From JADKIH01 sp049363815 (GTDB lineage: Bacteria; Bacteroidota; Bacteroidia; AKYH767-A; 2013-40CM-41-45), in assembly GCA_049363815.1 (NCBI GenBank), contig JBMQEM010000068.1, positions 13,953 through 77,952 of the forward strand: DNA of 64,000 nt, read 5' to 3'. The translations under genes and the position numbers were made by a program. Under the pieces are notes generated by a model. The model worked only from the letters and a program-made list of their open reading frames with translations. It searched no databases and had not been told where the DNA came from. Below are positions 1 to 7,823 of this stretch, in pieces. Position 1 is the first letter of the stretch, and each line of letters opens with the position of its first letter.

Positions 1-88
1 ACTGATTCTCAGGAAAAAAATATGCTTTGTAGTTTTCCGGGCAGGTTTTGCAAAATGATTTTTTATAATGATCTTGGAAAAATAAATA

Positions 89-1696
89 ATGAAATTGAAA
101 TCACATTTAGGTAGGTCTTGCATTAGGTGCAGGCTACTTCTTTTTTTATGGATGGCCATTTTTCCGGCCAAAGAATCATCTGCCCAATCAGTCTGGCCAT
201 CAGAAAGCTGGTCTTCTGCTGTGAATTTAACTTCGGTGATGAGCACAAGCGGCCTTACCGAACTAAGCAGCTTGTTCTGGAATAGTACTACAAACAGATT
301 ATATGTTTCTCACGGCGACGGAAGATTACGTGTTCTGCAATTGAATACAGTCAACAATACATTTTCCCAGATCGCTAACATTTTATATACCGGTGGACCG
401 GAAGAAATAACTCAGGTGAATTTAAATTCGAATGAATTTTATACGATCGATGAAGACAATTATCAAATCCGGAAATACACTCACAATGCAAATTTTTCTC
501 CGTCAGGTGTAACACTTTCTAAGTCCTGGAATATTACCGCAGCACCATCAACAATGACCAATACCGGAAATGTCGGCCCGGAAGGAATTGCATTTATACC
601 TGATAGTTTTTTAATGGCGATCGGATTTGTCAGTCAGGCAACAGGACTACCTTATACAACTTCAGTAAAAGGAATGGGAGGATTAATATTTGTTGCACAT
701 CAGAGGCTTGGTTACATCTGGGTATTTGATATCAATCCAAATGTCAGCAATGATTTTGCTTTTGTCGGAAAATATCAGACCGGCAGAAGTGAAAGCTGTG
801 ATCTTGCTTTCGAAAGAAGTACAGGACTCCTATACACTTTGCATAATGTCGGATCGAATTACCTGGAAGTAAACGATCTTACAACAACTGCTGTTGCAGG
901 AGGTGAAAGAAAGTTTGTGGTTAAAAATGAGTACTTACTTGCTTCACCTGTTGACACAAATAAAAATGTAGAAGGTTTTGCCATAACTCCAAAATGCAAT
1001 GACAGTACTAACGTAAGTGTATGGCTTTGCCGTGATGTTGAAAGTGTGGAACCTACAACATATAAACAAGATTGTCTGAGATGGTTTAATCCTTTCACGG
1101 CACCTGGAAATTGTACGAATACAAATCCGGTAGTCTTGAATCTGAAAGTATTTATTCAGGGATTTTACAAAGGCGGAGGAAAAATGCGACCTGTTCTTGA
1201 CAGCCTGAATTTTCCGTTGAATTGTGACACGATCACAGTAGAATTGCGAAAAAATGATGCCGGTAAAACTCTCGAAATGTCAGTTAAAAAGATCGTTGAC
1301 ATCAACGGAAACCTTAGCATAACTTATCCGGCGAGTACTTATGGAAACAGCTACTATGTAGTGATCAAACACAGACATTCAATGGAAACATGGAGTAGTG
1401 CTCCACTCTTTTTCAATTCAATTTCACTCTCCTACTCATTTACAGACTTTTCTTCCAAAGCATATGGGGGAAATTTATCGAACCTGAATGATGGCAATTT
1501 TGCACTTTACAGCGGCGATACAGATCAGAATGGAAATATCAACCTGATCGATCTTACATCAATTGAACAAAGAATAGTTCTCTTTACTTCCGGTTACAAT
1601 GCCTATGATCTGAATGGCGATTATGTTGTGGAGTCAACGGATCAAAGCATTATTGAAAATAATGCTCTGCTTAATATTTTTGTGAACAGACCTTAA
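89..1696 (+). CDS. Secreted beta-propeller-like protein with C-terminal dockerin-like repeats
   Basis: A 535-residue exported protein. A basic start, a hydrophobic stretch (LLLFLWMAIF) and a likely cleavage after S-S-A-Q form a signal peptide. The body (about 40-330) looks like a propeller of the SdiA-regulated or esterase-like kind: it contains repeated short strands and phrases such as 'LYVSHGDGRLRVL' and 'GPEGIAFIPDS'. The last 60 residues carry two calcium-loop-like segments, D-T-D-Q-N-G-N-I-N and D-L-N-G-D-Y-V-V, spaced as in type I dockerin repeats. It has no T9SS sorting tail, unlike most secreted proteins here. The next gene is convergent, 21 bp away. Function is unknown; binding of a surface partner through the dockerin-like end is inference. 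Confidence 0.7.
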   Translation: MKLKSHLGRSCIRCRLLLFLWMAIFPAKESSAQSVWPSESWSSAVNLTSVMSTSGLTELSSLFWNSTTNRLYVSHGDGRLRVLQLNTVNNTFSQIANILYTGGPEEITQVNLNSNEFYTIDEDNYQIRKYTHNANFSPSGVTLSKSWNITAAPSTMTNTGNVGPEGIAFIPDSFLMAIGFVSQATGLPYTTSVKGMGGLIFVAHQRLGYIWVFDINPNVSNDFAFVGKYQTGRSESCDLAFERSTGLLYTLHNVGSNYLEVNDLTTTAVAGGERKFVVKNEYLLASPVDTNKNVEGFAITPKCNDSTNVSVWLCRDVESVEPTTYKQDCLRWFNPFTAPGNCTNTNPVVLNLKVFIQGFYKGGGKMRPVLDSLNFPLNCDTITVELRKNDAGKTLEMSVKKIVDINGNLSITYPASTYGNSYYVVIKHRHSMETWSSAPLFFNSISLSYSFTDFSSKAYGGNLSNLNDGNFALYSGDTDQNGNINLIDLTSIEQRIVLFTSGYNAYDLNGDYVVESTDQSIIENNALLNIFVNRP

Positions 1697-1717
1697 TTGC
1701 AAATTTCACTATCCACA

Positions 1718-3448
1718 CTAAAATTGCTTTTGGATAATGAAAGAAACGGTTTTTGAATACCCGCTTTCACTTCTTACATTGAGTAAATAAATCCCTTCCG
1801 CAAGTGTTTCGGGCAGATCAACTATCAACTTTGTCTGATGCTGTTCATTGTAATTCTTTTCAGCGATAATTCTTCCTGTAAGATCGCAGATCTGAACCTG
1901 TAAGGATTTACCATCATACCCAATTAGCTGTAGATTAATTTCTGAAGAAACAGGATTAGGATAAACAGAAATACTCCTGCCCTCATCAGAAATTTGACTA
2001 ACTCCTACACCTATTACCGGAGGAATTGAATCCGGCGTTAGTTTATACAAATTTGTATATCCGGGAGTAGCTTCAATTGTATCATGTCCATAAAATATCA
2101 GATCATTCCCTACAGGAATGAATGGGCTTAGAGGCTCAACACCTGCATAAACAATTGTTCCTGCAGTTGTACCATTGGTCTGAGCAACTCGTTCATGTGC
2201 GCCCTGAATTCCATAATATTTTGTTATATGAAAAAACATATTTCCATTGAAACTCATCTGTTGCGCAATATTAAAAGATGAGCCTGCAGTAACATAATTA
2301 AAAATTATTTCCGATCCTGCAGTAGTTCCATCGGAAATCGCCAATCCGGATGAATCATTATCCATCCCATTGAAAAATACATAACTTCCTAAAGCCAGGA
2401 TTGAAGGCCGCATTTGTAAACCATTATTCATAGGAACTTCTACAGTACCTGTAGGAGTTCCATCACTTTTCCAGAACTTAGAAGTTGAAGAACCACTGCT
2501 TGCGATAAATACAAATTGTCCATTCATATCTGCAGTTGTTACCACAAGATCGTATGGGCCTGTACTCTGTGCAGTAAGCGTCGTTTCAAGCTGAATAGTT
2601 CCCGCATCAGTTCCATCAGTCCGCCACCAATGAGATTCAACAGGAGTTAGTCCATCATTATCTGCCTGAAAATATAAATACTGTCCGCTCACCTTAAACT
2701 GCGGATTTATACATCCCCCAGCACCGGAACTGAATGCTCCGTTCGTTCCGGGAACTATGTCTTTTACAATTGATGTTCCGCCCGGAGTTCCATCACTAGA
2801 AAACAGTTCCCATCCATGCACATCATCCCTTGCAATAAAATAGATCTTACTATCAAAGGCAGTCATGAAATGCGGATTTGATCCTGTACTTCCCGGATAA
2901 AGATCCATCACCTGTACAGTACCCGTCGTAGTCCCATCACTCTTCCACAATTCATAACCATTGACAGAATTTCCGGCACTCATATAAAGTGTACCGTTAC
3001 ATTCTGCAAATCCGGGAGTCTTACAATCTGTAAAGTCCCAGCCCATCAATCCACTTTCCAGCTCAATCAGCATATTTGTACCTGCAGAAGTTCCATCACT
3101 TTTCCAGATTTCCATTCCATGTACACCATCATCTGCAAGAAAATAAAGTTCATCATTAAAAACAAAAGTGCTGTAACGTTGAACGCCACAACTTGCAAAC
3201 CAATTGAACAGATCATCAGAACTGTTTGGGTTAATATCCTTGACAAGATGTGTTCCTGCATTGGTTCCATCGCAGCTCCACAATTCAAATTGCCATGAAT
3301 TTGGATTTGACCTATGAAAATACAGCATCTTACCATTCACTGCACTGAGATTTACCGGCTCAATTGTATCAGGTCGGATGATTGAAATCTGCGCTGATAG
3401 CAGAATTGAAACTAACGAAAGGATAATAGTGAGTGTATATTTTTTCAT
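1718..3448 (-). CDS. ELWxxDGT-repeat secreted protein with T9SS sorting domain
   Basis: A 576-residue exported protein with a signal peptide ending near L-L-S-A-Q. About eight copies of an E-L-W-[KS]-x-D-G-T-x-x-G-T repeat, each roughly 45-55 residues, fill residues 50-470; this is the known ELWxxDGT family, thought to form a beta-propeller. The last 80 residues are a type A T9SS tail (V-Y-P-N-P, then a G-R-I strand and A-E-G-I-Y-L-L-N-V). It lies 32 bp downstream of the thioredoxin-like gene on the same strand and is probably cotranscribed with it. The molecular role is unknown; export through the outer membrane and surface attachment or release are expected from the tail. Confidence 0.85.
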   Translation of the reverse strand: MKKYTLTIILSLVSILLSAQISIIRPDTIEPVNLSAVNGKMLYFHRSNPNSWQFELWSCDGTNAGTHLVKDINPNSSDDLFNWFASCGVQRYSTFVFNDELYFLADDGVHGMEIWKSDGTSAGTNMLIELESGLMGWDFTDCKTPGFAECNGTLYMSAGNSVNGYELWKSDGTTTGTVQVMDLYPGSTGSNPHFMTAFDSKIYFIARDDVHGWELFSSDGTPGGTSIVKDIVPGTNGAFSSGAGGCINPQFKVSGQYLYFQADNDGLTPVESHWWRTDGTDAGTIQLETTLTAQSTGPYDLVVTTADMNGQFVFIASSGSSTSKFWKSDGTPTGTVEVPMNNGLQMRPSILALGSYVFFNGMDNDSSGLAISDGTTAGSEIIFNYVTAGSSFNIAQQMSFNGNMFFHITKYYGIQGAHERVAQTNGTTAGTIVYAGVEPLSPFIPVGNDLIFYGHDTIEATPGYTNLYKLTPDSIPPVIGVGVSQISDEGRSISVYPNPVSSEINLQLIGYDGKSLQVQICDLTGRIIAEKNYNEQHQTKLIVDLPETLAEGIYLLNVRSESGYSKTVSFIIQKQF

Positions 3449-3480
3449 CGGAAGATTTTCATTTAATATATTTCAAACAA

Positions 3481-4911
3481 TTACCTGCAGAGCGCGACTC
3501 TGTTTACTTGATTAACAGTTTCATTTATAACAGCAATTGTATAAATTCCGTTAGGGAAATTCTGCAAATTGATAATAGTTTCTTCAGATCGTGAAATGCT
3601 TCCGGTAGCAATAATTTTCCCTTCCATATTTGTCACGGAATAATTACCATCAGAATTGAACAAATTTTTAATCTTTAAAATACCATCAGTAGGATTCGGA
3701 AACATTTGAAGAACTGCATCCGATTTTATGTCAACCATTCCGGCATTAAGATCAGGAGTATAAAATACTTTACTTTCTTCCTGGCCATTGAAAAATCCTC
3801 CATTGAGAAATAAATTTGTTGAGTCAGCTGTACTTCTGATATGGTAATAACCCTGGCCGAAATAGCAGCAGATTCCATTGGTCCCGGAATCATACAATCT
3901 GAATGTGTAACAAGAGTTTGGTGATAAGTTCCAATCATAAGTATAAAAATTATGTCCTACATAATTAGTTGCAGGGCTTTCAGCAATGACCAAATCGTTG
4001 CTGTCAAACAGCTTCCAGGATGTTTGATATGCATTTCCATCACATTGAAGATCCAGTGTCATATTCACGCTTGGAGCCTGTGGTGCAACTGTGAGTAATT
4101 CTGTTTCAATATTGCCTTGAAGGTTTGCATCACCGGCTACTATTACTGTTTTTTCGTAGGTACCAGAACTAGTCATGATATGATTATCAAACGAAACCTT
4201 TTCTGATGTGAAAGGTGCAAGTGCACCGGACCAGTTTTTTGTATCAAGCAGTATCCCGTTTTTTCTGAGCTCGAGAGTAGCAGCTCTGAGGGTGTCACTT
4301 CCCTGATTGAATAAGATGGTAGATGCATTTTGTCCTGTGCAGAATTCTTTATCATGCAATTTAAAAAGGGTGGCATCAATTGGTCCGTTGATCAAACCAG
4401 CAGGACAATTATTTTTCCAATTATCCAGAAACATTTCCAGTGTTGGCGTCATTGGCACAGTAATACCGGTACTGTCGCCAGGGCAATGCATAAAAAGAGT
4501 TGGATAACCATTGAGGATATAATGACTTCTAACTGCTGCTCCCTGACCATACGGTCCAATGATAGGATAAGGAGTACCGACTATCCAGTTACCCATCGTT
4601 AAAGCACCGGCACCTTGCAAACTTGCGATTGTGCTGCCCGCATCGGCATCAATGAAAAACATTCGTACATCATTTGTACCATTTGGACCAAACTCTTCAT
4701 AGAGTTTTTCCATAATTCCGGTTTGATGCCAGTCCCAGCAAGGCATACACCAATAAGCGCTGATATCCACCAGAACTGTTTTTCCACTATCGACAATGGC
4801 AGCAATATCGTAGGTATTTCCATCGATAGCGGTAGCTGTCCAGGATTGGTTTTGAGCAGACATAAAAAGACTACTCATTATAAATGTTACTAATATAAAA
4901 GCACGCTTCAT
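3481..4911 (-). CDS. Secreted thioredoxin-fold protein with T9SS sorting domain
   Basis: I chose the ATG at 4911, which gives 476 residues, because it begins a proper signal peptide (M-K-R-A-F-I-L-V ... M-S-A-Q); an upstream in-frame start at 4992 would bury it. A thioredoxin-like domain fills about residues 25-170, with the redox motif W-C-M-P-C after 'VLVDISAY' and a cis-proline region near 'YPTLFMHCPG'. A central part (about 175-390) looks like beta-sandwich modules, and the C-terminus is a T9SS tail (M-F-P-N-P, G-K-I, G-I-Y-T-I-A-V). A role in disulfide exchange outside the cell is inferred from the CxxC motif and export route. The ELWxxDGT gene follows in the same operon. Confidence 0.85.
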   Translation of the reverse strand: MKRAFILVTFIMSSLFMSAQNQSWTATAIDGNTYDIAAIVDSGKTVLVDISAYWCMPCWDWHQTGIMEKLYEEFGPNGTNDVRMFFIDADAGSTIASLQGAGALTMGNWIVGTPYPIIGPYGQGAAVRSHYILNGYPTLFMHCPGDSTGITVPMTPTLEMFLDNWKNNCPAGLINGPIDATLFKLHDKEFCTGQNASTILFNQGSDTLRAATLELRKNGILLDTKNWSGALAPFTSEKVSFDNHIMTSSGTYEKTVIVAGDANLQGNIETELLTVAPQAPSVNMTLDLQCDGNAYQTSWKLFDSNDLVIAESPATNYVGHNFYTYDWNLSPNSCYTFRLYDSGTNGICCYFGQGYYHIRSTADSTNLFLNGGFFNGQEESKVFYTPDLNAGMVDIKSDAVLQMFPNPTDGILKIKNLFNSDGNYSVTNMEGKIIATGSISRSEETIINLQNFPNGIYTIAVINETVNQVNRVALCR

Positions 4912-5261
4912 CTTTGATAATTTAGGGTCGAATTCCGGAATTGCTTGATTTACGGTATTGTCAAATTTTGATAAATATTTCCAGACACGCAACTAATAAT
5001 GTACAGGCGTATGAAGTACGTTATCCGGCGTATTAGATGGTTAAATTAATGATTTAATGTGATTCTAAGTCAAGGCAAATTGCCGATTACAGTTAAGGAT
5101 AATGATTTGAACATAGATCTAACAAAAAGACCTGAAATATGATGCAAATTCACCAAAACAACCCTATTAATCCATTTTGGGGGATTACTTTTTTAGAAGA
5201 TTTCTATATCTTAGTTTTAAAATTATTGCTCTAGTGAATTCAAAATCTTCAGCTAATTAAA
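4912..5261. other. Divergent intergenic region, 350 bp
   Basis: This region separates the minus-strand thioredoxin-like gene from the plus-strand TetR gene, so it must hold promoters for both. A T-rich stretch with TTTTG near 5175-5179 and TATCTTAG near 5207-5214 resembles Bacteroidota promoter parts, but the spacing is too long to be convincing. I saw no clear TetR palindrome and no small gene. Confidence 0.4.
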
Positions 5262-5810
5262 ATGAAAAGCACCATTGACCAACCGTGGATAGAAACGGGA
5301 TATTCTATATTCTCCAGTGATGGCCTGTCTGGTTTAAAGGTAGATCTGATTGCAAAGAAGATTGGGATACGTCGCTCGTCATTTTATCATCATTTTGCAG
5401 ACATGGAAATTTTCCAGGATAAATTACTAGCGTATCATTTAACAAGGGCGAAACGCGCATCTGAAAAAGTGCGGACCTGCAAGAATATAGATCCGGAATT
5501 TTTACTTGCTATGGTTGAAGAAAAAGAATACATACTATTTAATCGCCAGCTTCGGAACAACAGGCATGTCCACGCTTATAAAACAAGTTTTGAAACCGCA
5601 ATCGGAATGATGACCACTCCAGCGTTGCCTTTGTGGATAGAAATGCTGGGTTTGCAAAACAAACCCGATGTTGCATTGAAATGCTTTATGATGACGGCAG
5701 ATATACTCTTTCATCGAATGACAGCCGAGACGATGAATTATGAATGGCTAAAATCCTTTTTAGATGAAATGAAAATATTTTTTAAAGAAGTAGATGGGAT
5801 CAAATTATAA
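5262..5810 (+). CDS. TetR/AcrR-family transcriptional regulator
   Basis: A 182-residue protein with a TetR-type DNA-binding head. Residues 10-55 form a helix-turn-helix: 'FSSDGLSGLKVDLIAKKIGI' is followed by the family signature S-S-F-Y-H-H-F-A-D. The remaining helical part (about 60-182) is the ligand-binding and dimerisation domain, too divergent to name a ligand. The flanking genes (a secreted thioredoxin-like protein upstream in the opposite direction and a secreted HAF-repeat protein downstream) give no clear target; autoregulation or control of the divergent pair 3481-4911 and 1718-3448 is inference. Confidence 0.85.
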   Translation: MKSTIDQPWIETGYSIFSSDGLSGLKVDLIAKKIGIRRSSFYHHFADMEIFQDKLLAYHLTRAKRASEKVRTCKNIDPEFLLAMVEEKEYILFNRQLRNNRHVHAYKTSFETAIGMMTTPALPLWIEMLGLQNKPDVALKCFMMTADILFHRMTAETMNYEWLKSFLDEMKIFFKEVDGIKL

Positions 5811-6214
5811 TTTAGAGCTGTCTAATAAGCTTTAAGACAGAATTGAAACAAGCCATTATTTTATATTTGCTGGATAATAAATGCGACAAAAATTGAAAAA
5901 TTTCGGCCCCGGGGGGCCCATTTAATGAAAAATGCTCCCGCGAATTTCAATTAGTCCAATAAGTTTTGTTTTTGAGTAGTAAAGGCTTTACGCCGCGCAA
6001 GTAATCCCCATAATTTTTCCCCTCTTGCAAGACTCCCGTTGAACGGTAGTAATATTAAATGACCAAAGGAATTAATTCCAAAGCATAATCGTAACCGCAT
6101 AAATGAAGATTAATTTTTGAAAAGGGAAAATGATTCGATTTTATAATTGTACACTTGTGTCTAAACAATAAAACGGAGTATATTTATATTCGCACTTCAA
6201 ATTAAACCCTAAAA
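5811..6214. other. Intergenic region with a GC-only patch and weak dyads
   Basis: This 404-bp stretch holds no convincing gene. A dyad CTGTCT (5818-5823) / AGACAG (5835-5840) just after the TetR stop could act as a terminator, but it has no T-run. At about 5905-5919 there is a run made only of G and C in otherwise AT-rich DNA, nearly self-complementary. It is flanked by AATTGAAA (5891-5898) and TTTCAATT (5945-5952), so a long stem-loop is possible. The last 60 bp hold a likely promoter for the next gene. Confidence 0.4.
6155..6186 (+). promoter_or_regulatory. Candidate Bacteroidota promoter for the HAF-repeat gene
   Basis: TTG at 6155-6157, a 21-nt spacer, then TATATTTA at 6179-6186, one base from the TAnnTTTG consensus. 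Transcription would start about 22-24 nt upstream of the ATG at 6215. Confidence 0.4.
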
Positions 6215-7594
6215 ATGAAATTACATTACTTATCCACACGATTACCAAAATCTGCAATTATTTTGCTGTTTGTCATTCTTCAGATAAATTCAACTTCTTT
6301 GAAAGCACAGTTCATCGTGAATGATATCATTTATTCCTCAAACAGTGTCAGTAATGAAGGAAAAGTTTCCGGTTATGAAATGCAGGCAGGCCCATGGTCG
6401 ATCTGGCTTCCGGATTCAGGAAATTCAATCATAAGCATTGGCGGTGTTGCTCCGGGCAATGGAGTTGGAGGACAAGCCCGTTTTTCGGAAAATGGAAATT
6501 TCCTTTGCGGTACAAGTATGGGTAATGGCGGAGCGGAGATCTCAATTTATGACCGTTCAGCAGATTCATGGACAGCTCTGGGGAGCCTTGGCTATTCTGT
6601 TGACAGTACAAACGGTGGCGGTTATGGAATTTCAGGAGATGGAAATGTGGTTGTAGGAAATTCCTGGGCAGATACGACAGGTGGATTTGCATACACTCAT
6701 GCTGTAGCTCATAGCAATAGTGAAGGAATAATGGATCTCGGAACATTATTTTTCGGCAGAAGTACCCGTGCAAATGCCGTTAACTATGATGGTAGCGTCG
6801 TAGTAGGCTGGCAGGATTTTAATGGTCCGTGGAAATCTGCAGTCTGGAGAAAAAATCCGGCCGGCGGATATTTTCCAAATGAATATATCCTGATAGATAC
6901 AGCCGGAAATCCGAACGACGAATTCAATCAGATCGGAGAATGCAGCGCAGTGTCGGCAGATGGAAACTGGATAGGTGGATACGGTGATTTTGCAAATAAC
7001 AACCAACCATGGATCTGGAGTCGTGATTCAGGCGTTATCAATCTGGGAACATTTCCGGGAGCAGGAAATGGATATGTTTCGGGAATGTCAGCAGATGGTT
7101 CAATTGTAGTTGGATGGTTCGATGGATTTTTCTTTGGCGACCCTCAAACTCCGTTTATCTGGACACATGACGGCGGACTTCAGGAATTGAACGGTTATAT
7201 CAGAAACGTTTTAGGTGATTCGACTTATACTCATCAGGTCTATACTGCAGAATGCATTTCACCGAATGGACTATACATTGCCGGTTATGGAGTTGACACA
7301 TCAACTTTCATGTATTTTACATATAGGGTCACTCTTGATGGAAGCACAGGAATCTCTTCAATCCAAAAACCTGAAGCAATCAATGTATATCCAAATCCAT
7401 CGTCAAATATTACAAGAATAGAAAATGCCGGAAAAGGTAATCTGATCATTACAGATCTTGCAGGAAGAGTAGTTTATACTGAAAATATTAATGGGAATTA
7501 TTTGCTTGACGTCTCTGAATTCACTCCTGGAGTATATGTGATTTCAATTCAATCACAAGACACAATAAGAACCGGTAAGATCATAAAAAACTGA
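6215..7594 (+). CDS. HAF-repeat secreted protein with T9SS sorting domain
   Basis: A 459-residue exported protein with a signal peptide (I-I-L-L-F-V-I-L-Q-I ... S-L-K-A-Q). Residues 40-370 hold repeats of the type 'G-I-S-G-D-G-N-V-V-V-G', 'A-V-N-Y-D-G-S-V-V-V-G-W' and 'G-M-S-A-D-G-S-I-V-V-G-W', each preceded by a segment such as 'M-D-L-G-T-L'. This is the HAF-repeat pattern, likely a beta-propeller of extracellular function. The last 75 residues form a T9SS tail (V-Y-P-N-P, G-R-V-V-Y, G-V-Y-V-I-S-I). It stands alone with its own promoter and a strong terminator. The specific role is unknown. Confidence 0.85.
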   Translation: MKLHYLSTRLPKSAIILLFVILQINSTSLKAQFIVNDIIYSSNSVSNEGKVSGYEMQAGPWSIWLPDSGNSIISIGGVAPGNGVGGQARFSENGNFLCGTSMGNGGAEISIYDRSADSWTALGSLGYSVDSTNGGGYGISGDGNVVVGNSWADTTGGFAYTHAVAHSNSEGIMDLGTLFFGRSTRANAVNYDGSVVVGWQDFNGPWKSAVWRKNPAGGYFPNEYILIDTAGNPNDEFNQIGECSAVSADGNWIGGYGDFANNNQPWIWSRDSGVINLGTFPGAGNGYVSGMSADGSIVVGWFDGFFFGDPQTPFIWTHDGGLQELNGYIRNVLGDSTYTHQVYTAECISPNGLYIAGYGVDTSTFMYFTYRVTLDGSTGISSIQKPEAINVYPNPSSNITRIENAGKGNLIITDLAGRVVYTENINGNYLLDVSEFTPGVYVISIQSQDTIRTGKIIKN

Positions 7595-7641
7595 TCATAC
7601 TATAAAGAAAACAATTAAATACATGTGGTGTGTGTTTGTGT

Positions 7642-7676
7642 TATGCCGGGGTGGCTGCGTCGCCCTGGCATTTTTT
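7642..7676 (+). terminator. Rho-independent terminator after the HAF-repeat gene
   Basis: A stem TGCCGGGG / CCCTGGCA (one G-T pair) with a GC-rich loop is followed directly by six T residues. Its position 50 bp after the stop of the HAF-repeat gene and the T-run on the plus strand fix the direction. Confidence 0.85.
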
Positions 7677-7823
7677 ATTTACTTTCACTCCTGAAATTCT
7701 CCGCATTTAACTTAAAGTGAATCTCTTTTTCATAAAAGGGTAATTAAATTTTTCCACTTCAGAGTAGCATAAAATTCATTTTATCAGTAAAAAATGTTTT
7801 CAATTCTATAAACCTGAAATATT

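Noticed and set aside
4912..4992. Longer N-terminus for the thioredoxin-like gene starting at 4992
   Set aside because: It would put 27 hydrophilic residues ahead of a complete signal peptide; the internal ATG at 4911 fits better.
5818..5840. Terminator after the TetR gene
   Set aside because: A 6-bp dyad exists but has no T-run; too weak to list as a terminator.
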